From positions 124,001 to 188,000 of the forward strand of contig NZ_LN879502.1 of NCBI RefSeq assembly GCF_001499655.1: a stretch of 64,000 bases of DNA, written 5' to 3'. The notes under the pieces are model-generated. The model did no database searches and had not been told where the DNA came from. It was given only the letters and a program-made list of their open reading frames with translations. Positions 8,628-17,950 of the stretch are shown piece after piece (within the stretch, counting starts at the first letter, position 1; each line of letters begins with the position of its first letter). The translations under genes and the position numbers were made by a program. This DNA is from Candidatus Protochlamydia naegleriophila (lineage in GTDB: Bacteria > Chlamydiota > Chlamydiia > Chlamydiales > Parachlamydiaceae).

Positions 8628-9278
8628 ATGGGCACTTTTATGAAACTATTTTTTTCTTCTCTTTTGATGGCTTTAGCTCTTTTTAGTACATCAAATGGCT
8701 ATGCGTGGGATGACTGCTGCTGTGAGTGCGAATCTTCTCTTTTGAGCGACATTAGAGTTGAAGCACGTGTGGCTTATTACCGCCCGAGTTCAAAGAAAGT
8801 GAAAGAGATTTATGGCAATGGATGGGCCGATTACCAAGTTGAATTGTCAAAAGGATTTTGCGACAACTGGCGCGCTTTCGTAGGCGTGAGCGGGTTTAGC
8901 AAGAGCGGGCGCTCTCTCGGTGAACACGATAAGACAACCCTCCGCCTGATTCCTCTGACATTCGGTGTCAAGTATGTATACAATTATGCTCCATGCGTGG
9001 ACATTTATATCGGTGGTGGTGCTGCCTATAGCTGGTTGAGAATCAAAGACCATTCTTCATATGTTCATGAACACGTGAAGAAGAGCCGTTTTGGAGGTAT
9101 TGCTCAAATTGGTGCTTACTACTATTTCAATGAATGCTTATTTGCCGATGTGTTTATCGACTACTTGTTCCAGAAATACGATTTTTCAAACTCTCATAGC
9201 TATAGCCGTTATGTTGAAAGACATGATGTTAACTTGAGTGGATTTAAAGTGGGGGCCGGCTTAGGCTACCGCTTCTAG
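8628..9278 (+). CDS. Small outer-membrane beta-barrel protein candidate
   Basis: A signal peptide is clear (KLFFSSLLMALALFSTSNGYA) and is followed by a cysteine cluster, CCCEC. The remaining 180 residues alternate polar and aromatic/hydrophobic residues in strand-like blocks such as VEARVAYYRP, WRAFVGVSGF, LTFGVKYVYNYA, FGGIAQIGAYYYF and FKVGAGLGYRF. The chain ends in phenylalanine, the usual C-terminal signature for outer-membrane barrel insertion. About eight strands fit an OmpW/OmpA-barrel-sized protein. Two starts are possible; ATG 8640 gives the tidier signal peptide. The CCCEC motif may allow disulphide cross-linking, which is important in chlamydial envelopes (inference). No exact family is recognised. 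Confidence 0.7.
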   Translation: MGTFMKLFFSSLLMALALFSTSNGYAWDDCCCECESSLLSDIRVEARVAYYRPSSKKVKEIYGNGWADYQVELSKGFCDNWRAFVGVSGFSKSGRSLGEHDKTTLRLIPLTFGVKYVYNYAPCVDIYIGGGAAYSWLRIKDHSSYVHEHVKKSRFGGIAQIGAYYYFNECLFADVFIDYLFQKYDFSNSHSYSRYVERHDVNLSGFKVGAGLGYRF

Positions 9279-9293
9279 TTTGAATGTTCTAAT

Positions 9294-9322
9294 CAATCTG
9301 GCTTGAGCTTCAAGCCAGATTG
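9294..9322. terminator. Perfect hairpin after the barrel gene
   Basis: CAATCTGGCTTGA (9294-9306) and TCAAGCCAGATTG (9310-9322) are perfect 13-base arms with a 3-base loop. There is no strong T run, so it may act as a terminator or as an mRNA 3' stabiliser. Confidence 0.6.
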
Positions 9323-9514
9323 AAAATCAACGCCCGTTTTTCTACTCTCCAGTTTTTTCGATTCTAAAGCACCCATCACTTACCCCGCTTTCATTCCTTC
9401 TTTCAAAGACCTTATCAATCGATAGAGCACTCTAATCGTTACGCCAAAATATCCCATGCGGCTTTATCTTTCTGACCTTGGCAAAAGAAGTCTCGTATAC
9501 ATCCAAAACAAAGA

Positions 9515-10579
9515 TTAAGAAGAAGCCGACGGAGGCTTGTGGTCTAGCTCTAAAGGAGACCGGATGATGGCAGCGACGAGCTCTTCATCTGCTTTCCACT
9601 CTGATATGGCTCTAGCTTGATCTGTGAATTTAACTTCATCGGCTCGTTTGAGTAAAGCAAGTAATTCTTCGGCTTGTTTAGAAGGCAAATGGGAGACCAG
9701 TAGGCGTTCACGGAGCTCTTGCGTGGTAAAAGGTTTGAAAGGCATCGAGAAATATTCTTCTAAAAAGGTTAAAACGAGCTCTGACAATTGCGTGTAGAAA
9801 GGTTTAAACAGGCCTTGTTGTGGAAGCTGCTGATCATTAAGCCCCTTTAGGGCTTGTAAAGCAGTTATCCTAGGCGCTTGATGGGAGGCCTCTTCTTGGG
9901 CTTTAAGCTGGTAAGTGCGGCGCAAGAGGATTAAGCCCCACCACCCAAGTGCTAGGCATATGAGAATGAGAGTCTTGATCCATGGAAAGGAATGCATCGA
10001 CAAGATGTATTCGTTGTGCTTTGCAAGCTCTTCCAGTTGTCCGGCATCTTGGTACAGGGCTTGTCGATTCGTTTCACTCAAACTCAAGGGAAATTGCGGC
10101 TCAAGAGGAAGTAAAGGACCAATTGGAAGCACCTGGCGATTGATGATGGATGGAGGCAGGATTTCCACTTGAAAAACGGGAGTAAAAAGTTCAATGGGTT
10201 GCGAGCCATCGAGGGGTTTAAATAGAACATTGAGAAATGAAAGAGATAAAGATCCTTTTTCAAGAGGGGCAATCATGAGGGACAGGCTTTGTTGCCGATG
10301 GCTCTCATTATCTTCGATAGGCGAAGAGTGGGATTGGATAATAGCCAAACGGGGCTGCAACGGATTGACGAATCCAGCTAATTGGCTAGTCAAGGTATTG
10401 ACATCGAGTGCATAATTTTTTGGATAACGAAAAGAGGCTTCAACGTAGATGACATCGTCCAAGACCAGTTTGTCGGGATGAATTGAAATTTCCATGGCAA
10501 CGCTGCCTTCTTCCCCCTTCCACGTCAGATCTGCCATGAGTAATGACGGAATGAGTAATAATCCCAGGAATATCCTCAT
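9515..10579 (-). CDS. BatD-like membrane protein of the MoxR/DUF58 cluster
   Basis: The 354-residue chain has an N-terminal signal peptide (MRIFLGLLLIPSLLMA), an Ig-like periplasmic part (residues 20-140), one membrane helix (about 203-222, TLILICLALGWWGLILL) and a C-terminal cytoplasmic helical part ending ELLALLKRADEVKFTD. This layout and the ALLKRAD-type ending resemble BatD and DUF4381 proteins found with MoxR ATPases. It overlaps the DUF58 gene by 4 bases, so the two are co-translated. In other bacteria Bat genes affect envelope stress and oxygen tolerance; the exact role is unsettled. Sequence similarity is loose, so context carries much of this call. Confidence 0.6.
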   Translation of the reverse strand: MRIFLGLLLIPSLLMADLTWKGEEGSVAMEISIHPDKLVLDDVIYVEASFRYPKNYALDVNTLTSQLAGFVNPLQPRLAIIQSHSSPIEDNESHRQQSLSLMIAPLEKGSLSLSFLNVLFKPLDGSQPIELFTPVFQVEILPPSIINRQVLPIGPLLPLEPQFPLSLSETNRQALYQDAGQLEELAKHNEYILSMHSFPWIKTLILICLALGWWGLILLRRTYQLKAQEEASHQAPRITALQALKGLNDQQLPQQGLFKPFYTQLSELVLTFLEEYFSMPFKPFTTQELRERLLVSHLPSKQAEELLALLKRADEVKFTDQARAISEWKADEELVAAIIRSPLELDHKPPSASS

Positions 10580-11469
10580 CGTTTGCGCCTGCGTTTGAAA
10601 AATTGGTAGAGAGCTTGTGTATGCGATTCGCTCGAACTGATGGAAATGAAGTCTGCCCCCGCCCTTTCAATGGTCTGTTTTAAAGCCAGCTGCCTCTTAT
10701 TGGCCTGGGCTTGGAAGTGCTTTTGCACTGAATCATTGGCCGAGTCCGCTAAATAGAATTCGTGTGACTCTAAATCGCGCAGAGAAACAAGGCCAAGGGA
10801 TGGAAATGTTTTTTCGTAGTTGTCGTAAACTTGAATGGCAATGAGTTCGTGTCTTTTGGCTGTCAGATTGATTTCTTGAGGCAGCGTGCTTACTAAGAAA
10901 TCCGATATTAGAAAGCAGATGGCTTGCCGTTTTTGCACACGCCCTAAGAAGGCTAAGGCTTTTTTTAGATTGGTTCCAGAATGGCGTGGTTGAAAAAAGA
11001 GAAGCTCACGAATGACTCTTAGAACGTGCCTGACTCCTTTTTTGGGCTTTAAATAGAGTTCGATTTCATCTGAAAAAAGGAGCAGGCCTACTCTGTCCTG
11101 ATTTTTAATCGCCGAAAAGGCTAACAAGCCTGCGATTTCTGCGATTAATTCGCTCTTCAAACGCTTGGTATGGCTGAAGCGAGAGGAGGCTGAAATATCG
11201 ACGACGAGCAAAACGGTGAGTTCTCTTTCTTCGCGAAAATTTTTAATGTAGGGGGTTTGCAGTCGTGCGGTCACATTCCAGTCGATACTGCGGATATCGT
11301 CCCCAGGTTGGTATTCACGCACATCTTCAAATTCCAATCCTTTGCCTTTAAAGGCCGAGCGATAAATGCCTGCAAATAAGTCGTTGACATTGCGTGTCGT
11401 TTCAATTTGAATGCGTCGGATGTGTTGAAAAGCTTCTTGGGTAAAAGGTGTGGGACTTTCTTTCATCAA
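10576..11469 (-). CDS. DUF58 protein with von Willebrand A-type metal site
   Basis: The DUF58 core is clear: GKGLEFEDVREYQPGDDIRS followed by IDWNVTARL. A VWA-like MIDAS stretch follows, VVDISASSRF (the D-x-S-x-S pattern). No membrane segment is seen and the 297 residues match the family. DUF58 proteins are regularly encoded next to MoxR ATPases, as here, and are thought to be partners in a chaperone-like or metal-dependent assembly process. The gene overlaps both neighbours (DUF488 upstream, BatD-like downstream) by 4 bases each, forming a tight minus-strand operon. Confidence 0.88.
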   Translation of the reverse strand: MMKESPTPFTQEAFQHIRRIQIETTRNVNDLFAGIYRSAFKGKGLEFEDVREYQPGDDIRSIDWNVTARLQTPYIKNFREERELTVLLVVDISASSRFSHTKRLKSELIAEIAGLLAFSAIKNQDRVGLLLFSDEIELYLKPKKGVRHVLRVIRELLFFQPRHSGTNLKKALAFLGRVQKRQAICFLISDFLVSTLPQEINLTAKRHELIAIQVYDNYEKTFPSLGLVSLRDLESHEFYLADSANDSVQKHFQAQANKRQLALKQTIERAGADFISISSSESHTQALYQFFKRRRKR

Positions 11470-11831
11470 TGGCCTTGCTGGATTTTATCTTCTAGGTAGT
11501 GCTGTAAATAGAGCGCACTATTGTGTTCGGTATCTTTTGAGCTATAAAGCAGGGTGATGGTGCTGTGCTTCAATTGATTAAAAATTTGAGCGACAGCTTC
11601 AGGGGTGTGATCCAGTTCGGCTTTATATTTTTTTTCAAATTCTTGCCACTTGGCAGAATCGTGAGAAAACCATTGCCTAAGCTCGGTACTTGGAGCGATT
11701 TCTTTTAACCAGAGATCCAAGTCTAGATCTTCTTTTTTAATTCCTCTTGGCCAAAGGCGTTCGACTAAGATGCGCATCCCATCGTCCTTAGTTGCTGGGT
11801 CATACACTCTTTTGAGCTGAATTTTCATCAC
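11466..11831 (-). CDS. DUF488 family protein (YeaO-like)
   Basis: The 121-residue protein matches the YeaO branch of DUF488: KRVYDP at the start, then RILVERLWPRGIKKEDL, WLKEIAPSTELRQWF and ITLLYSSKDTEHN. The biochemical role of this family is not established. It begins with ATG ATG after GGAGCGG, a fair ribosome site. It lies between MoxR and DUF58 and overlaps DUF58 by 4 bases, an unusual insertion into an otherwise standard MoxR-DUF58 order. Confidence 0.85.
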   Translation of the reverse strand: MMKIQLKRVYDPATKDDGMRILVERLWPRGIKKEDLDLDLWLKEIAPSTELRQWFSHDSAKWQEFEKKYKAELDHTPEAVAQIFNQLKHSTITLLYSSKDTEHNSALYLQHYLEDKIQQGH

Positions 11832-11978
11832 CGCTCCTTAATTTATAATATTACCAAAGTTTTTTGCTTCAACCAACCTGGAAAAAATTTGAATTTAGGC
11901 ATTTAGCAATTTGACGACTCGCCATAGTTTTAGACATCAAATGGACAATAGCACGTTATTTATTTTCTTTTGAGAATC

Positions 11979-12968
11979 TTAGGGCACGGGCAGTGCTTCG
12001 AGGATGCGAGTGATAATGTCGTCTGTCGAAAGACTCTTGGCTTCAGCTTCGTAAGAGAGGCGCAAGCGATGGCGCAAAACGTCATGGCAAACATCTTTAA
12101 TATCTTGAGGAGTGACAAAATAGCGGCCGCACAATAAGGCATAGGCTTTAGCGGCCTGTTTTAAGGCAAGTGTTGCTCTTGGCGAGGCCCCATATTCTAA
12201 CAACCCTTCTAGCTGATCTAAATGAAATTGCAGAGGCTTGCGTGTTGCCTGCACAATATTCAATAGATAGTCTGACACTTTTTCATCGATGTAGATATCA
12301 TTGACGAGCCTGCGAAAATAGAGAATATCATCAATTTCCAGGAGAGGGTTGACCTGCGGTAATGGACCGAGAGTACCCATGCGGCTGAGAATTTCTTTTT
12401 CTTCTTCGCGCGTCGGATAAGTAAGAGTCACTTTCATCATGAAGCGGTCTGTCTGGGCTTCTGAAAGGGGATAGGTTCCCTCTTGTTCTATGGGGTTTTG
12501 CGTGGCTAAGACAAGAAAAGGGCGCGGAGCACCAAAGGTTTCGCCTCCTATGGTTACCTGCTTTTCTTGCATCACCTCCAAAAGAGCTGACTGAACTTTG
12601 GCTGGAGCACGGTTGATCTCATCTGCCAGCAAAATATTTGTGAAAATGGGGCCTTTTTTGATGCTGAAAGTGCCTTCTTTAGGGTTATAAATAGGAGTTC
12701 CGATCAGGTCGGATGGAAGTAAATCGGGAGTAAATTGGACGCGTTTGAATTCACAATGAATGATTTTAGCCAAGGTTGTGGCAGCTAACGTCTTAGCTAG
12801 CCCCGGAACGCCTTCCAGAAGTAGATGGCCATCGGCAAAGACACCGATTAATAAGCAATTGATGAGATGAGCCTGTCCGATGACGACTTTTCCCATCTCC
12901 CCTTTAATACGATCGATTTTTTCCTGTGCTTCGTTGATTTGAGCTGGTATCGACGTTTCATTAGCCAT
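11979..12968 (-). CDS. MoxR-family AAA+ ATPase
   Basis: The protein is a 329-residue AAA+ ATPase of the MoxR group. Walker A is GVPGLAKT, Walker B is LLADEINRAPAKVQSALLE, and sensor 1 is VLATQNPIEQEGTYPLSEAQ. The C-terminal lid domain is present (YGASPRATLALKQAAKAYAL). MoxR ATPases act as chaperones that insert cofactors or mature protein complexes, usually together with DUF58/VWA proteins. It leads the minus-strand cluster; 147 bases separate it from the DUF488 gene, so an internal promoter is possible. Confidence 0.93.
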   Translation of the reverse strand: MANETSIPAQINEAQEKIDRIKGEMGKVVIGQAHLINCLLIGVFADGHLLLEGVPGLAKTLAATTLAKIIHCEFKRVQFTPDLLPSDLIGTPIYNPKEGTFSIKKGPIFTNILLADEINRAPAKVQSALLEVMQEKQVTIGGETFGAPRPFLVLATQNPIEQEGTYPLSEAQTDRFMMKVTLTYPTREEEKEILSRMGTLGPLPQVNPLLEIDDILYFRRLVNDIYIDEKVSDYLLNIVQATRKPLQFHLDQLEGLLEYGASPRATLALKQAAKAYALLCGRYFVTPQDIKDVCHDVLRHRLRLSYEAEAKSLSTDDIITRILEALPVP

Positions 12969-13031
12969 TGCATCCCCACCGCATTTTTAGTCGCATTGTG
13001 TGGGATTGCAACATTTTTTTCTAAATAAAAT

Positions 13032-14801
13032 CTATTCGAACAATTCGTCTACTTTCTGCTTTGGCAAGACAATGGTAAAGGTCGATCCTTTGCCTAATTC
13101 AGATGCAAGGGTAATCGTTCCGAAATGTTTTTCGACAATGGTTTTAACAATCGATAAACCTAGGCCAGAACCTCCCATTTTTTGGGAATGGGCTTTATCG
13201 ACAGTATAAAAACGATCAAAAATATGCTCTTGATCGGCTAGTGGGATTCCCATACCTTTATCAGCAATTTCTACCACGACTTGATCTGCTTTGTCATGCA
13301 ATGTAACGGTGATATTAGCAGGACGCGCCGAGTATTTAGCTGCGTTTTCGATCAGATTCATGATGGCAAGTTCGAGAAGGTCTTCATCGGCAATCAGCTT
13401 AACCACTTCTTGCTTTTGATCAATCTTGACAACAGCATCTGGAAATACTTCATAGAGCATTGATTCGCATCGCTGAGAAAGCGCAAGTAAATCGCAATTC
13501 GTTAAACGAGAAGCCGGAATATTTTCAATATCGGCTAGAGTCAATAAATCCTTAATCAAAGCTGTCATGCGATTGCAATTGCGAACGATTTTGGCTGTGA
13601 CTTCAATCTGCGTTTCTTGTGGCAGGCCTGGATTGTCATGCAAAGCTTCAGCAAATCCGCGAATGACAGTAATGGGAGTTTTTAACTCGTGCGAAGCATT
13701 GGCAATAAAATCGCGGCGCATTTCGAAAATTTTATAATGAGCGGTTTTGTCTTGCATAACCAGAATGGCCCCGCCGTTGTCCTTCTTTGGCGCGGCAACA
13801 ATGTCGAGATACGTTTTTTTCCCTTCAATGTAGAGTTCCAAGGTATCTGTTAGGGGCTTATTCTCATCTTGACATCTTCTTAAAAGATCATTGCACTTGT
13901 CTTGGTTCAAAATCGAAAATTCTTTGCCAATTAGTTGAGCATGACCTTGACCGATTAATTTAATGGCCATGCGATTGGCATAAGCCATGGTCATATCAAC
14001 GTCAACTGCTATGACTCCTTCAACAAGCGATTCCAAAATTGCCTCTTTTTCGTTTCTGGCACGCGTAATAAGATCGATGTGATTTTGTATGTTTGCTGAG
14101 AGGCTATTGAGCGTTAAAGCAAGCTTGGCAAAGTCATCTCTTGGATTGAGCTCAGAAGTATCAATGGCGGGCAGAATTTGCTGGCTGCCGGCTTGGTATG
14201 GCCTTACTGCTTTGATAATCTTTTGGATCGGTTTGGTTAAATGATGGATGGCAATCCAGGTCATTACACTAAAAAGCAGTAATATGGCGGATGCAAATCC
14301 CAAAAAACCTATTTCAAAGTCGCGAGTGAGTTCATTGACATATTCATGCGGAAATGCTGTACGCAAAATGTATGTCTTACCGTGAAAGTCAAATGACTTG
14401 GCCAAATAAGAAAACTTCTGATGCATGATGTTGGAATATTCTTCATGGAAGCCTACCCCTTCGTGGAATGCCTGCATGACCTCTGGATGGTCGACAATAA
14501 AATCTTGGCTGAACTTGGGCCCCAATAGACGCTTGACATGAGAATCGTATAATAACTTGCGCTCATTGCTAATGACACTGATACGAAAAAAAGTAACGCT
14601 TTTTTGATCTTTCAGACGGCGAACGAGAGATTCATTATTCGGCGCTTCTTTTATATTGGCAATAATCTCAGCAGCCCGATTTTCCATCCCTTTAACAACA
14701 ATCTGGTGCACCCAGTGCGAAACGAAGGGAAAAAGGAGCACAAGGAAAATGCAAAAAACGACGGCATAGCTAATAAAAATCTTCTGTCTAAAACTGAACA
14801 T
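13032..14801 (-). CDS. PhoR-like membrane sensor histidine kinase (orphan)
   Basis: The domain order is membrane helix (residues 9-27), periplasmic sensor (30-160), membrane helix (164-185), HAMP (186-240), PAS (about 250-350), HisKA with the phospho-acceptor His371 in SHELKTPITVIRGFAEAL, and HATPase (N box NLIENAAKYS, G1 DKGMGIP, G2 GGSGLGLSIV). The length (589) and PAS placement match PhoR/PnpS/WalK-type kinases. It is predicted to autophosphorylate and pass phosphate to a response regulator. No regulator gene lies beside it, so the partner must be elsewhere. All catalytic motifs are present. The stimulus is unknown. Confidence 0.9.
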   Translation of the reverse strand: MFSFRQKIFISYAVVFCIFLVLLFPFVSHWVHQIVVKGMENRAAEIIANIKEAPNNESLVRRLKDQKSVTFFRISVISNERKLLYDSHVKRLLGPKFSQDFIVDHPEVMQAFHEGVGFHEEYSNIMHQKFSYLAKSFDFHGKTYILRTAFPHEYVNELTRDFEIGFLGFASAILLLFSVMTWIAIHHLTKPIQKIIKAVRPYQAGSQQILPAIDTSELNPRDDFAKLALTLNSLSANIQNHIDLITRARNEKEAILESLVEGVIAVDVDMTMAYANRMAIKLIGQGHAQLIGKEFSILNQDKCNDLLRRCQDENKPLTDTLELYIEGKKTYLDIVAAPKKDNGGAILVMQDKTAHYKIFEMRRDFIANASHELKTPITVIRGFAEALHDNPGLPQETQIEVTAKIVRNCNRMTALIKDLLTLADIENIPASRLTNCDLLALSQRCESMLYEVFPDAVVKIDQKQEVVKLIADEDLLELAIMNLIENAAKYSARPANITVTLHDKADQVVVEIADKGMGIPLADQEHIFDRFYTVDKAHSQKMGGSGLGLSIVKTIVEKHFGTITLASELGKGSTFTIVLPKQKVDELFE

Positions 14802-15011
14802 GCGGAAGCCAAATCTTTTTGTATTAGTTTAATAAAAAAAATTATATCAATCAATTAAAATAATATAAAGTTAATTATTTATTTATTGTTCATTAAGAAT
14901 TTGTGAATGAGGAGTAGAAGAAGAAATAAAAAAGCAAAAAAGGGAATTGCTTAAGTTTAAAGTGATTGTAACTTATTTGCTATTAATGGAATAGATTAAC
15001 TTGTTTTTATA
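14802..15011. other. AT-rich spacer before the histidine kinase
   Basis: About 210 AT-rich bases lie between the aminopeptidase stop and the kinase start; both genes point to the left. It presumably holds the kinase promoter, but no element stands out against the base composition. No gene is seen. Confidence 0.4.
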
Positions 15012-16067
15012 TTACTGTGGTTCGGTTAAGTTTTCATAGCCTGTTTCTGTAATGAGGATTGTATCTTCGAGTCGCACGCCGCCGATGCCGCTGAGATAAA
15101 TGCCTGGTTCGATGGTGATGACCATACCAGCTTGGAGGGGCTGTGTGCTAAAGGAGCCATGGCTGCGCAGGGTGGGAGGTTCGTGTATATCTAATCCTAC
15201 TCCGTGTCCTAAACTATGGGTGAAATAGTCGCCATAGCCTTTAGAAGCGATGAAAGAGCGGGCGGTTTGATCGAGTTCTCCGACTAACGTACCTGGACGG
15301 CAGAGTTCCATGGCTCTTTGCTTAGCTTCTTTTACAATGGCATAAATCATTTGAATCTCAGTTGGCGGGGTGCCGAAGTAGACGACTCTAGTCATATCAG
15401 AATGGTAGTGATGGAGGACCACGCCGATGTCAATTAAAACAGAAGTATTGGATTGTAGGCGGGTAGATCCTGCGCGGTAATGGGGCATTGAACCGTTAGC
15501 GCCAAAGGCAATGATTGGATCAAACGCGAGTTTTTTACCTCCTCGTTTTTTCCAGAAAAATTCCAGTTCGAATGCAAGCTCTGTCTCTGTAATACCGGCT
15601 TGGAGAAGGCTCACGATGTATTCATATCCTTCATATCCCAAACGTGCGGCTTGTTTTAAGCAGATAATTTCTTCGGCATCTTTGATGAGGCGCATTTTTT
15701 GAACGGGAGATTCGACGGGAGTGACTGCAATTGCAGGAGCGAGGCTTTGGCTCAGTAGTAAAAAGCCTTGATAAGACAGTTTATCGGGATCGAATCCAAC
15801 CGTTTTAATGTTTTGTTCAGCGAGCCAATTTTTTAAGGCAGATTCTTCTGAAAGAATAGTGCGATAAAGTGTTTGTTGGCAGCACTTTTCAAAGTAACGT
15901 CCATCGACGATTAAACAAGCCTCTTGCTGACTAACGACAACCTTGCCAATCGAGACTTCCATTCCAGTTAAATATAGCAGGTGTGTGGGATGTTCAATCA
16001 AGAGCGCATCACAAGGAAGTGTAGCGAGGTGCTGTCTGAGTTCATTTAAACGTTTTGTATAATCCAT
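15012..16067 (-). CDS. M24 family Xaa-Pro aminopeptidase
   Basis: The enzyme removes N-terminal residues preceding proline. The 351 residues comprise a creatinase-like N-terminal domain (1-130) and the pita-bread catalytic domain. The five metal ligands can be placed: Asp in LIDIGVVLHHY, Asp in HSDMTRVVY, His in HSLGHGVGLDIHEPP, Glu in ITIEPGIYL and Glu in GVRLEDTILIT. The length fits bacterial PepQ/YqhT-like enzymes rather than the longer E. coli PepP. The gene stands alone on the minus strand. Confidence 0.92.
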   Translation of the reverse strand: MDYTKRLNELRQHLATLPCDALLIEHPTHLLYLTGMEVSIGKVVVSQQEACLIVDGRYFEKCCQQTLYRTILSEESALKNWLAEQNIKTVGFDPDKLSYQGFLLLSQSLAPAIAVTPVESPVQKMRLIKDAEEIICLKQAARLGYEGYEYIVSLLQAGITETELAFELEFFWKKRGGKKLAFDPIIAFGANGSMPHYRAGSTRLQSNTSVLIDIGVVLHHYHSDMTRVVYFGTPPTEIQMIYAIVKEAKQRAMELCRPGTLVGELDQTARSFIASKGYGDYFTHSLGHGVGLDIHEPPTLRSHGSFSTQPLQAGMVITIEPGIYLSGIGGVRLEDTILITETGYENLTEPQ

Positions 16068-16412
16068 TCATTTTTCCATAGTTTATGGAGTTCGAAAGAA
16101 GTCTAATGGCAATTTTATCAATCCTTATAAGAAAGGACTTCATATTTTTAAAGGAGAATCAATTTAATCCAAGAGGCATTTTGGAGCGCAGTCGGAAGAA
16201 TTTGTTTAGTAAGGGAAGGCAAGATTTAAGCATTACCTATTTTGTTTGAATTAATGAAAAGGTTTCTATATATAATTTTTTAATTATTATTAACGACTAT
16301 TATATCGATCCTGATGTGTTTTGAGAGGGTTGGTTTGCATTTTTACAAGCGCAAGCCTTGCTATTTAAAATTTTTCAGGTGCTTTGTATGTAAATACAAG
16401 AGGATTTAGCAA
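16068..16412. other. Divergent intergenic region
   Basis: About 345 bases separate the aminopeptidase from the barrel gene. The right half is AT-rich. TATAAT at 16271-16276 with TTGAAT 19 bases upstream (16246-16251) is a weak candidate promoter for the barrel gene. No RNA gene or hairpin of note is seen. Confidence 0.35.
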
Positions 16413-17738
16413 ATGAGATACTCATTTTTCGTTTCATTTCTCATTTTGCCTGCTTATATCTTATGCTGTGGGCATTCTATTTGCCAAAATGAATTAAGCA
16501 TCACTCTACCAAAAGAGAGCCTTTTTCTTGAGGAAATGGACAAGCATAAGACAAAAGAAGGCATTTGGAATCCAACTGAGAGTGTAGAGAGCGATCAATC
16601 AAGAGTATTGTCTGTAAATCCATTTGTGAATGAAGAGCTATCGAGTACAGAGGAAGAGAAGATCGAAGATTGTAATGTTGCTTCATTCAAAAAAGAGTCT
16701 GCATATGGTTTTCAATCGAACGCATTTTATATTAATAAAGCAATGGGAGAGGATTCCTGGGGCGTTTCCAATAGGCCGTATGACCATTCATTTGAGGTTT
16801 TAGATGGCGAAAATTATGGACAATTCTATTTGAGTCATACTTTTGGAAGAGGATTAGGTGATCAAAAAGGCTATACGACTTTAGGGGCATTTTTCATTCC
16901 TTCTTTGTTTTTTAATCATAGTACCTCTTTGTTTATCGATGGCAGCGGACATTATTTTGATGATGGGAAGTGGGCTGGAAGTGTGGGATTAGGATCACGC
17001 TATTTGATTAATTGTAATACAGTCTTAGGTTTTAATGCCTATTATGACTATAGGCGCTTTCATAAGTTTGATCTGAATCAACTCGGGATCGGCTTTGAAT
17101 TGCTTGGAAATTGTGTCGATTTGCGCTTGAATGGATATATCCCTATTGGAAAAAAAAGCTTTTGTCGCAATCATTTTTATGACTATTCAGGAGGGTATTT
17201 AGCCATTTTTGAAAATCAAGCATTTGCTTGGTATGGTGTAGATGCGGAAATTGGTAAATGGTTGAGAAAGCCCTCTTGTTGTAATTGTTTTAGCTTATAT
17301 TTTGCTGCAGGCCCTTACTATTATTGGCGCGATCAGAGTTATGATCAGCATGAGAATCATCTCAAGTATCATAGTGAGAGCCGCCATGAACATCGTCACG
17401 CGTTTGGTGGCAGGGCTCGTTTAGAAGCGGCTTTCAGCGAAGTGTTCAAGTTCTCTGTAGAGGCAACCTACGACTCTGTGTGGCATGCAAGAGTGCAAGG
17501 GCAAATAGCTGTTGTCATACCGCTGACCGATTGCCAATCATTGTGGAATATGATTCAAAGTCCAGTAAACGGATGCCTTGCCTGCCGCAGTTCCAACCCT
17601 ATTCTCTCGCAGCCAGCTAAACGCAATAGACAAATTGTTGCAAGCCAAAGGGATAAATGTAGTTGGAATTGGTCTACTGATAGCTCTTGTAGTAGTGGAT
17701 TCACTTCCTATTCTACTTGTTCATGTTATTCTGATTAA
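16413..17738 (+). CDS. Inverse-autotransporter-like outer-membrane barrel protein
   Basis: An N-terminal signal peptide is present (FFVSFLILPAYILCCGHSI). A low-similarity linker of about 120 residues follows. Residues 140-385 form a beta-barrel-like region with the marks of the intimin/invasin-type inverse autotransporter barrel: GYTTLGAFFIPSLFFN, GSVGLGSRYLI, LGFNAYYDYRRF, LGIGFELLGNCVDLRLNGYI, then ARLEAAFSEVFKFSVEATYD. After the barrel comes a short Cys- and Ser-rich tail (CSWNWSTDSSCSSG) instead of the usual string of Ig-like passenger domains. The protein is thus probably a barrel with little or no passenger, many cysteines favouring disulphide cross-linking in the envelope. The next gene encodes a collagen-like protein. 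Confidence 0.68.
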   Translation: MRYSFFVSFLILPAYILCCGHSICQNELSITLPKESLFLEEMDKHKTKEGIWNPTESVESDQSRVLSVNPFVNEELSSTEEEKIEDCNVASFKKESAYGFQSNAFYINKAMGEDSWGVSNRPYDHSFEVLDGENYGQFYLSHTFGRGLGDQKGYTTLGAFFIPSLFFNHSTSLFIDGSGHYFDDGKWAGSVGLGSRYLINCNTVLGFNAYYDYRRFHKFDLNQLGIGFELLGNCVDLRLNGYIPIGKKSFCRNHFYDYSGGYLAIFENQAFAWYGVDAEIGKWLRKPSCCNCFSLYFAAGPYYYWRDQSYDQHENHLKYHSESRHEHRHAFGGRARLEAAFSEVFKFSVEATYDSVWHARVQGQIAVVIPLTDCQSLWNMIQSPVNGCLACRSSNPILSQPAKRNRQIVASQRDKCSWNWSTDSSCSSGFTSYSTCSCYSD

Positions 17739-17950
17739 GTTCTTCTTCCTACACAGATCCTTGCGGGTATGGAGAATCTTATGCAGAAGAAAGCTTTTAT
17801 TGAATGGAATAGGTGATGTATTAGACAAAATGGGACATAAGAAAACGACATTCTATTGTGAGTGTGAACTTGTAGAAAGGAACCTGATAGAAAGGAACCT
17901 GTAGAAAGAACTGCCAATCTCACATATGGATTTAATAAATCGATGGTTTA

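Noticed and set aside
17578-17904. Plus-strand frame with a hydrophobic stretch overlapping the end of the barrel gene
   Set aside because: It overlaps the Cys-rich tail in another frame, has no ribosome site and no similarity; the barrel frame is better supported.
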